25,184 nucleotides of DNA from Paramacrobiotus richtersi (Eukaryota > Tardigrada > Eutardigrada > Parachela > Macrobiotidae): contig JAQGAU010000652.1 in the NCBI GenBank assembly GCA_034698045.1, forward strand, positions 1-25,184. The letters are read 5' to 3'. The notes under the pieces are model-generated. The model had not been told where the DNA came from and made no database searches. It was given only the letters and a program-made list of their open reading frames with translations. Below are positions 18,648 to 25,184 of this stretch, in pieces (the first letter of the stretch is position 1; every line of letters starts with the position of its first letter). A program made the translations under genes and the position numbers.

Positions 18648-19683
18648 ATGAATCAATCTGAAAACGTGTCGTATGCTGAAGGTATCGTACTGCTGCAAGA
18701 ATCATCAATCCGAGCGAATGTCTACCTCGTTGTTTCCTCCATACTGTGTGGGGTAACCTGCATCCTGACCGCTTTACTTCTGGTTGTGCTCCTGCGCAAA
18801 CGGTCCCATGGACCCACACTCTTAATCGTCCATCATCTACTGGCAGAGGCCCAATTAACAATGGTACACTGGCCAATCTACATCATCTCGTTTCTCATTT
18901 CTCAGCACGGTCTATACTTCCCGGGCCAATTCTGTCGATACTACTTGTATCTGTACATGATCAATCTAACTGCTGCCAACTGGGGATTGGTTCTCTTGGC
19001 ACAGAACAGACTAATCGCCATTGCGAAACCGCACCTCTATGACCGATGGAACAGTCAAAAACTGAACATCATCGCGATTATTTTTAGCTGGTTAATTGGA
19101 CTGGTGTTTTATTTGTTCTATTTTTTGGGAGGCGAAGGGGGACTTGCACCGCTCCCTCCATTTGGACTGTGTAGTTTCGTCCGTCCTGGAAAGATCCTCG
19201 TCGTTTGCAATGTTTTTTGTACTTATCTTCCTATAATTCTGACAAGTTTGCTGTATATCCCTCTTTTATGTAGAAGACGTAACCGTGTACGAACGGAATC
19301 CAACGCTTTGGCTGCTGCACAGAGTCAGCGGAAGCATAAGCTCACGCGAGCGTTGTTTGTGATGACATTAGTACATGTGGTATGTTTTACCAGTGTGCCG
19401 GTAATGAATTCCTTCTTCCCGGCATCTTATACGGATGATCCGATGACCAGACTGTGGATGCGGCAGATTCTCTCTCTGGGGTATCTTTCAACGCCGGTAA
19501 CAAGATAGCACAAGAAAATGAGTCTTAGTTCTTTAGTAATTTCCTATCTTGTAGGTTGTCTTCTTTGCGCTAAACAGGAATTATCGGAAAAGAGCGGAGG
19601 GAATCTTTCGAAAAAGGCTGGAGACGTTGAGCTCAGTTTTCCTGCCGTTACATACGGTGACCAGGGCTGATCATCCATCTTAG
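18648..19683 (+). CDS. Rhodopsin-like GPCR, paralog 1 (325 aa)
   Basis: Exon 1 is 18648-19496 (849 nt) and exon 2 is 19555-19683. They are joined in phase 0 across a 58-bp intron (CCG/GTAACA ... CTTGTAG/GTT) that cuts TM7. The product is about 325 aa with seven hydrophobic helices and N-terminal sequons NQS and NVS. Cys96 at the top of TM3 and Cys175 in loop 2 (FGLCSF) can form the usual disulfide. The DRY motif is replaced by NRL in LAQNRLIAIAKPHLY, a class A position. TM6 reads VHVVCFTSVPVMNSFFP, without CWxP. TM7 ends STPVVFFALNRNYR, where NPxxY is TPVVF. A basic third loop (SQRKHKL) and helix 8 (NRNYRKRAEGIFRKR) follow. Ligand unknown; an orphan, possibly lineage-specific chemosensory or peptide receptor. 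It is a tandem paralog of the gene at 21090. Confidence 0.85.
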
Positions 19684-19942
19684 CAAGTAGAGAAGCGTAA
19701 CAAACGCTAGCAGCTGGAGTAATAGTGAGAGAAAAAGTACAAGCGGGATAGTGCTTAATTGGAGGCTTTCCGCAGCAAGCTTATATCACTATGCAAACAC
19801 TGGATGCACACTGTAAAGTTAATGTTAATGCAAACGCAAGTCGACGTATGGTATACGCCTGTGAATTACTGCTGTTGCATAAATTAGAAATGTATCTGTA
19901 TGTGTGCTTTGTTGCGCCGGAGAAGAAATGCGTCCGATAACA

Positions 19943-20085
19943 TCTCTAGAGGTTTTGTAGTGCAAAGGCTTGTGGTTGTATTTGTATACGGATGGCAGTT
20001 GTCTATGTTTGGCCGATCGAGAAAGAGAGTAACTGTCTTTTCTTGGCATAATATCTGTATAATTGCAGTTCAAAGCCTCTAGAGA
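19943..20085. repeat. Inverted-repeat pair next to a hairpin
   Basis: TCTCTAGAGGTTTTG at 19943-19957 is the reverse complement of CAAAGCCTCTAGAGA at 20071-20085 except for one base. The arms are 113 bp apart, and the right arm overlaps the start of the hairpin at 20082. Confidence 0.65.
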
Positions 20086-20133
20086 TCATTTGATTTTGTG
20101 TGAAACCCTTTTCACAAAAAATAAAATGATCTC
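20082..20133. ncRNA. Long hairpin, 24-bp stem with 4-nt loop
   Basis: GAGATCATTT (20082-20091) pairs with AAATGATCTC (20124-20133) and the pairing continues inward to a CCCT loop (20106-20109). The stem is 24 positions with two mismatches. It could be a small-RNA precursor, a miniature transposon remnant, or a structured 3' end, since it contains AATAAA. Expression is unknown, so the RNA call is tentative; the inverted repeat itself is certain. Confidence 0.4.
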
Positions 20134-21089
20134 GAATCGTGTTAACGTTGTATTAGTGAAAATACGAGCAGTTTTCTGATTTCGTTTGTGTTCCATCGTA
20201 TCCGACATTCTTCTGACGATGACACCATCTACTATGATAGCCAGTTAGGTTCGTCTACGTTCTGAATAATGGACTATCCATAGTGTACCCCGCAAGTAGT
20301 GAGCCGATGCCGACTCGAAAAACAGTCCAAATGTTGGTCCAACATTTTATTCCCATAGCCAGCGAATGCATGCATCCTCGTATACAGGCTGTACATGGCG
20401 GCGTATACAGCAGACGTGGTCAGTTATCTCGAACTCCTATGTGAACGTACAGTTCACATCTCCTGACATATTGTACTTGCATAACTGAATTGTTTATAAC
20501 GGTTACCCGTAAAAATCTATGCACGAACGGACTGCATACTCAACACAGGCAAGGAAACAACGGAAGCGGAACGCGTAGGTGTCTGCAACGCTATTAAGCA
20601 AATGGATTTCCAATCCATCGTTAATTTTGTATCATAAGGCTTAAAGTGACGTCAGGCATACCTGGTTTGCACCATATTGTATCATATCATATCGACCCTG
20701 ATATTTCCACACTGTACGCAAATTAGCTGCATCAAAAGACTGAAAAGAGGATAAAAGGAAATTTAACACGACCATCAACACATGCGTGCTGTTTAAGCCT
20801 TTCCGGTAACTGTGATCGTAAAGTTTAACACACCTGTGCTAATCCTCTTGGACCACTTTTTTTAGCAGTCAAAGTACAAGTTCCTGGTTCCATATCCCGG
20901 TTATATTTTTAGAATAACGCGCATCTAAGCGGAATTATGAACAAAAGCTCCTGCTTACTACGAAACTGCCCATATTTTTGCTCTTTAGCTGAAATGTTGA
21001 GTCGCGTACTGTTCCATCTTTCCATATATCGTATCCCTGCAGTATGTAAAAGAGTGCATAACAGTTGAGGAAAGATCGGAATTTTCGCC

Positions 21090-22117
21090 ATGAACCGGTC
21101 CGATAACACTTCATTTCCAACAGACACCATTATCCTATTACAAGAATCATCCCTCCGTGCGAACACTTTCCTTGCCGTTTCCTTTATATTATGTGGGATA
21201 ACATGTATCCTAACTGCACTACTCATAGCCGTGATCATTCGCCAACGCTCCCATGGACCAAAGCTCCTAATCCTTCATCAGCTGATCACCGAAGCCCAGC
21301 TGACCATGATACACTGGACGTTCTACAATCTCTCATTTCTCCTTTCCCAACACGGCTACTACTTCTCCACGACATTTTGCCAGTATTATATGCTCCTGTA
21401 CATGACTAACTTAACAGCAGGTCTCTGGGGATTGTTTGTGTTAGGAGTCAACAGACTGGTCGCCATCGCCAAACCCCATATGTACGAGCAGTGTAACAGC
21501 AACACCGTTAACATAACATCAATCGTGTTTAGCTGGTTGATCGGTTTCTTATCGTATCTGTACTTCTTTTTGGGGGGAGAAGGGGGGTTTGCACCGGTTC
21601 CTCCATATGGTTTATGTAATTTTGTCCATCCTGGGGTGTACCTGATTATTGCCAACATAATCGGGTCTTATGCGCCCCTAATTTTGACTGTTATAATGTG
21701 CGTTCCATTAGTTTGTAGAAGACGACCGCGCGTAGTCGCTCCTGTACATGCTGCCGGGGGAACTCATCGCAAAAAGCATAAGCTGACTGCGGTACTGCTG
21801 GGGATGACCTTGGTGCATGTTGTGTGCTTCAGCAGTGTTCCGATACTGAATTCACTGTTTCCCGGGCCGTACTCGAAGGATCCCATGACTAGACTGTGGA
21901 TGCGACAGTTTTTCTGTCTAGGATACATGTCAACACCGGTAATGGACAATGTGCTATTTTCGCTGCTTTGTTACAGGCAGAAATTCATTTAGGTATGTTG
22001 CAGGTGCTGTTTTTTGCCATGAATAGAGACTTTCGGAGAGGAGCGCTAGGACTGTTTCTAAAGAATCGCTATCCGCCTAACTTTGCTGCGCACACTGTAT
22101 CTAAAGTCTATCATTAG
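21090..22117 (+). CDS. Rhodopsin-like GPCR, paralog 2 (320 aa)
   Basis: Exon 1 is 21090-21938 (849 nt, the same length as in paralog 1) and exon 2 is 22004-22117. They are joined in phase 0 across a 65-bp intron (CCG/GTAATG ... TTGCAG/GTG) at the equivalent TM7 position. The product is about 320 aa. It keeps the same features: sequons NRS and NTS, a Cys pair at TM3 (TTFCQYY) and loop 2 (YGLCNF), and NRL in place of DRY (LGVNRLVAIAKPHMY). It also keeps TM6 VHVVCFSSVPILNSLFP, TPVLF in place of NPxxY, and helix 8 NRDFRRGALGLF. The tail is short and ends KVYH. Identity to paralog 1 is high in the helices and GGEGG loop; the C-terminal tails differ. Without splicing, the frame would end at 21992. 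Confidence 0.86.
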
Positions 22118-22560
22118 CGCAAATGTGGACTGTGTTGTTTTCATTCTGCTTGTACACTGTTGGCTCATTTGTCTACATTTTTGTTGTCATCTTGCCGTTT
22201 GCACGTGAAAATGAATGAGAATTCAGCATCAGAAAGGCAAACCTCATCACCGTTTGGAACTTGCTAGAAAGGAAATTGTTTTGTTGGTTCGTACATATAG
22301 TGTATTCGCGTATGCATGCGCATTCGCTTAGTGCAGTTTTTTCTCAAAACTACATGAGTTATCTGAACAAGCCATTCTGAATTCTCATACATTATCACCG
22401 TATACGCAAAGGCTCGCGATTTATGTAGCACACTAACACGCATGTGATTCGCTTCAGCCTCATTAAATTTTACTGCAGAGTCTGCACCAGTGCTAATTGA
22501 TAACGTACTGTATATACACTCAAGCAAATGATTTTCAGAGCGTTCGCAGTGGTGACAAAG
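22118..22560. other. Intergenic region between convergent genes
   Basis: 443 bp between the GPCR stop (+) and the stop of the secreted protein gene (-). No canonical AATAAA was noticed for either and no coding region was recognised. Confidence 0.5.
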
Positions 22561-23459
22561 TTACTTAATATCGGACAACAAAACCACTGTTTTATTTGAT
22601 AAGTTTACCAGATACCCCGGAGGTACTGTGCTGCCTGTTGTTGGAGTATTGTAGTATCCAGCCATACTACCTCCAGTGCTCGCGCCACCAGAATTGGGTG
22701 CCGCAACCAGGGCGTTAACGGCCAAACCGCCCTTTTGGAGAACATACTGAGACAACGCTAGAAATGTTCGGAACAGCTGAAACCACGATTACGTATGTAC
22801 AAGTACGGTAATTAATTTATCGTATTGCGTTGAAAATTCAAATTGGCTATGCAAATCATAGGGGACATTTCAGTTTTACAAGGATGTTCACATACAATTT
22901 CAGGGAACTAACGATAGCCAAACGACTTCGTGTTCTTATCTAGGGCAGTTGCTTAATTACTAAACTACTGAATACCGTATTGTGCCATTTTGTACCTGCT
23001 CCAGTCAGCTGGTCACACGAGGGTCCAGGAATGGTAATTTTGGCATGAGCAGCAGCCATCTCGAAGATAAAATCCAAGCGAAGGTTAAAACCAATACACT
23101 CTGACCCGGTGGGCGTAATGGTGCCATTCGTCAGACGTTCCAGCCAATTGTCACTGGCCACCTCGGTAACGGCAAACTGGGTCCAAAAATCGAGACTTTC
23201 GAATGTGGGCAGCCTTGGATTTACTCAGCAATAACTGCACACTGGATCCCCACGTCCGCTTTAACAGGGCTCTGTACAAATCTAGCCAAAAACGGTGGTT
23301 ATTGGATACCCTCCGTGGCAAGAACGTCAACAACAACTAAATATTATTGACCACACTAATGATTTTACCGTCTCCAGTCTCCGTATGTTGGATGGGTGTT
23401 GGAACGCAGTCTGCATTGATCCCGACCAGGAAAGTGACAAGTACCAGCAATATAATCAT
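22561..23459 (-). CDS. Small secreted protein of unknown family (three exons, about 184 aa)
   Basis: Exon 1 is 23369-23459: a signal peptide MIILLVLVTFLVGINA, then DCVPTPIQHTETGD, with donor G/GTAAAA in phase 1. Exon 2 is best placed at 22976-23223 and encodes segments such as FWTQFAVTEVASDNWLERL, GSECIGFNLRLDFIFEMAAA and IPGPSCDQL (donor ACG/GTATTC, phase 0). Exon 3 is 22561-22776 (acceptor GGTTTCAG). It encodes a hydrophobic Gly/Ala/Thr/Ser-rich end ending LVNLSNKTVVLLSDIK, with two sequons. The exon 2 acceptor is weak (TTGCTGAG). Another frame just upstream (ADVGIQCAVIAE) would continue exon 2 if one base were added, so a frameshift or assembly error is a live alternative. An upstream in-frame ATG at 23501 would add 14 residues. 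The mature protein has three Cys. No homology was recognised. Confidence 0.55.
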
Positions 23460-24063
23460 TTTGGCCGCAAGAACTAGGCAAAAAAATGGAATAGGAATCA
23501 TTTGTTTTACTGGTCCACGACTCCACGGGGCTGTATGCGCGAAGACGAGACTGTCATTTTCTTGTAACAAGTCATCAAACGGAACTAATTAAGTTAGTAG
23601 CAAGCAGTGAAAACTGCCGAACTACGGTGCTGTGCTCGATCGTACGTACTATCTTTACCGGTGAGATTTCCCAGCTTGCGCATGTTTAGATGATTTTGTC
23701 TGGTGTTTAATGAGCTTGTTCGATGCTTCTGTAATGAGCTGAGTATAACCAACCCATAAAGCTATCAATCTATCAGGAAGGAGCTGACTTTCGGGTAATT
23801 AATGGCAAGGAAACCCAAGTGTTTCGGCGGGAAACAAACACATCACTACTTCATGCATTTTAAGAAATGCCGAAAGGAAGCCATAGGCTCCCTTGACGAG
23901 ACCGCTCGTTAGTAATTTAAGAAGAGCTTCGTTGTTTACCCTGTGTACGTATGTATAACGTGTGAAACAGTGGCAATTGTTCTCTATAATCATCAGAGGG
24001 CGGTGTCAGCGTGAGAAAAGTAGTCGACACGAAGCCGGTCAGCGCGCAGCCGTTAAGCTTTTC

Positions 24064-24098
24064 GCAGTTTTCTCTCGCTCTACGTCATAGAAAACTGC
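24064..24098. repeat. Perfect 10-bp inverted repeat
   Basis: GCAGTTTTCT (24064-24073) and AGAAAACTGC (24089-24098) flank a 15-nt loop, giving a compact potential hairpin in non-coding DNA. Confidence 0.7.
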
Positions 24099-24228
24099 AC
24101 ATGCCTTTTGCAAATCCTAAAAACAAACTATAAATGAATAAAAATAGGGTTCTTGCATACTTCGCATGCTATTTTCAACGGAAAAGGAAAGAAGAGCGCA
24201 CCTTCACTGAGTGCCTTTCAAAAAATGC

Positions 24229-24284
24229 CTATCCGTTGAATCGCTAATTTAACATAGTGGTCTACGGCTATCCGTTGAATTGCT
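24229..24284 (+). repeat. Short direct repeat CTATCCGTTGAATYGCT
   Basis: CTATCCGTTGAATCGCT at 24229-24245 recurs as CTATCCGTTGAATTGCT at 24268-24284, differing at one base. An inverted partial copy TTCAACGGA lies upstream at 24174-24182. Confidence 0.7.
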
Positions 24285-24798
24285 TTCGCTGGTAGTGCGA
24301 AATGCACCTACCGGAAATATTGAATTTAAAACGACAAAAGATCTTAATTTATCGTACATTTACTTCATAGCATCATCAACAAGGATTTTCTTTTCCTTTC
24401 AAACTGTGCTTAGGAGCGCAACAATTTGTTCGGGAATCGAGTGCTGGACTTAATGAAACGTTAGTATACATCATAATACACAGAAACTAATAACCATTAG
24501 ACATTAGACATTTCTGTCTCGATTCTTCGTGCATATTAAAGTGTCTATACATAGATGATGGATCATTCTTTGGCTGGAGGCAGTTTAAGGCACGGCTTTT
24601 GTCAATGCAGTTGTCAAACGTGGACGTGTAACGCGCTACAGGTTCGTTTTAAGGTACCACGGCATCAGTGACTGCGGCAGTGTGATGTTTTTCGTTAGAA
24701 GGGATCCACCTCATACACACACTTGATGATCGTTGAGTAACTTGCATCAAGTGCTACTGTCTGGAACTCAATAATCATTAACGTTACACGTGGCAGTT

Positions 24799-24868
24799 AT
24801 GGACACCAGAGTATCTGTGATTATTTTCGTCCTTCTTTGCATCTCACCATTCATGATCAGTGCGGAAG
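24799..24868 (+). CDS. First exon of a secreted protein gene (partial, runs off window)
   Basis: ATG at 24799 opens 23 codons forming a clean signal peptide (VSVIIFVLLCISPFMISA) followed by Glu, then a phase-1 donor G/GTATGG at 24868-24869. The rest of the gene lies beyond the window or in DNA interrupted by repeats. The start shares MD..VS......LLCIS.F with the minus-strand exon at 8353-8416. The mature protein is not visible, so no function can be given. Confidence 0.55.
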
Positions 24869-25184
24869 GTATGGAAAACTAGCCTTTATACAATTTAATG
24901 TAATTGACCGAGCGAGCGGAGCGAGCGAGGTCTATGCTTGAGCAGCTGGGCCAAAAAAAAATTCGAAGTTTACCGTTTTCTCGAAAACCTATCATTAGAT
25001 TTTCAATCTGTTTTCTGCATTCAGCTCGTGCTGTGTGCTAGGTGTCCCGAAAAATAGTGATTATGGTGGAATAATTCGCAAACTCTAGAAATCTGGATCC
25101 TGGAATATCCCGTAGACTTCCATGTTATAAGTGGCGTAGCGTGGTGAAGACTCCACCTTAGTGGTGCAGCGTGGCGAAGACTCT
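24869..25184. repeat. Intronic repeat-like DNA with a GAGCGAGCG motif and a 30-bp tandem repeat
   Basis: After the donor comes ACCGAGCGAGCGGAGCGAGC (from 24906), then a poly-A run and GTTTTCTCGAAAAC (a 6-bp inverted repeat). At 25130-25159 and 25160-25184 there are two copies of a 30-bp unit (AGTGGCGTAGCGTGGTGAAG...; AGTGGTGCAGCGTGGCGAAG...), the second cut by the window end. The composition differs from the surroundings and suggests a mobile element or minisatellite in the intron. Confidence 0.55.

Larger units (their letters stand above)
19684..21089. other. Intergenic region between GPCR paralogs
   Basis: No coding region was recognised. It contains a long near-perfect hairpin (20082-20133) and an adjoining inverted-repeat pair (19943-19957 with 20071-20085). 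The first plus-strand AATAAA after GPCR paralog 1 lies inside that hairpin at 20120-20125. The rest is unremarkable. Confidence 0.5.
23502..24798. other. Intergenic region with small hairpins and short direct repeats
   Basis: No coding region was recognised over 1.3 kb. It contains a perfect 10-bp inverted repeat (24064-24098) and a 17-bp direct repeat (24229-24245 and 24268-24284). TTCAACGGA at 24174-24182 is the reverse complement of part of both copies. Confidence 0.5.

Noticed and set aside
1..25184. CRISPR arrays, bacterial operons or integrated viral genes
   Set aside because: No repeat-spacer arrays and no viral polymerase, capsid or integrase motifs were seen. The split genes and polyadenylation signals indicate ordinary animal nuclear DNA.

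Overview
This is a eukaryotic nuclear window, most likely from an ecdysozoan animal. I lean towards a tardigrade, but that is an inference from gene style, not from a diagnostic marker. Genes are split by GT-AG introns of about 58 bp to 1.8 kb. Several are followed by AATAAA signals, many products start with signal peptides, and there are no bacterial-type operons or ribosome binding sites. All exon joins below were made by hand, by matching reading-frame phase across GT...AG boundaries.

Layout. (1) 1102-5300 (+): a four-exon gene for a ~399 aa protein with eight predicted membrane helices and a four-times repeated Trp-rich motif, best matched to the Fuseless family (presynaptic and neuronal in flies). 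(2) 5.3-9.6 kb: mostly gene-poor, with two overlapping perfect palindromes at 5942-5981 and a tentative minus-strand signal-peptide exon at 8353-8416. (3) 9672-17847: a cluster of three secreted Pro/Tyr-rich low-complexity proteins (741, 224 and 293 aa). Each has a signal-peptide exon joined in phase 2 to a repetitive second exon. A divergent, intronless Hsp70-like gene lies among them on the minus strand (12765-14228). (4) 18648-22117: two tandem paralogous rhodopsin-like GPCR genes with the same exon structure. (5) 22561-23459 (-): a small three-exon gene for a secreted protein of unknown family. (6) 24799-25184: the first exon of another secreted protein running off the window, followed by repeat-like DNA.

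How the genes may work together. The Pro/Tyr-rich trio looks like a co-expressed set of extracellular structural proteins, such as eggshell, cuticle or adhesive. All three second exons carry Tyr-Pro/Ser repeats. A nearly identical ~20-bp motif lies about 215-245 bp upstream of two of the start codons, with a weaker match upstream of the third. The 741 aa member also ends in a furin-type RKKR site, which recalls processing of insect vitelline membrane proteins. The Hsp70-like protein has lost the residues an Hsp70 needs for ATP hydrolysis but keeps the fold signatures. The GPCR pair is a recent local duplication with altered DRY and NPxxY motifs.

The strongest leads are the three-gene structural cluster with its shared upstream motif, the Hsp70 pseudo-ATPase, and several unexplained palindromes and hairpins in non-coding DNA.
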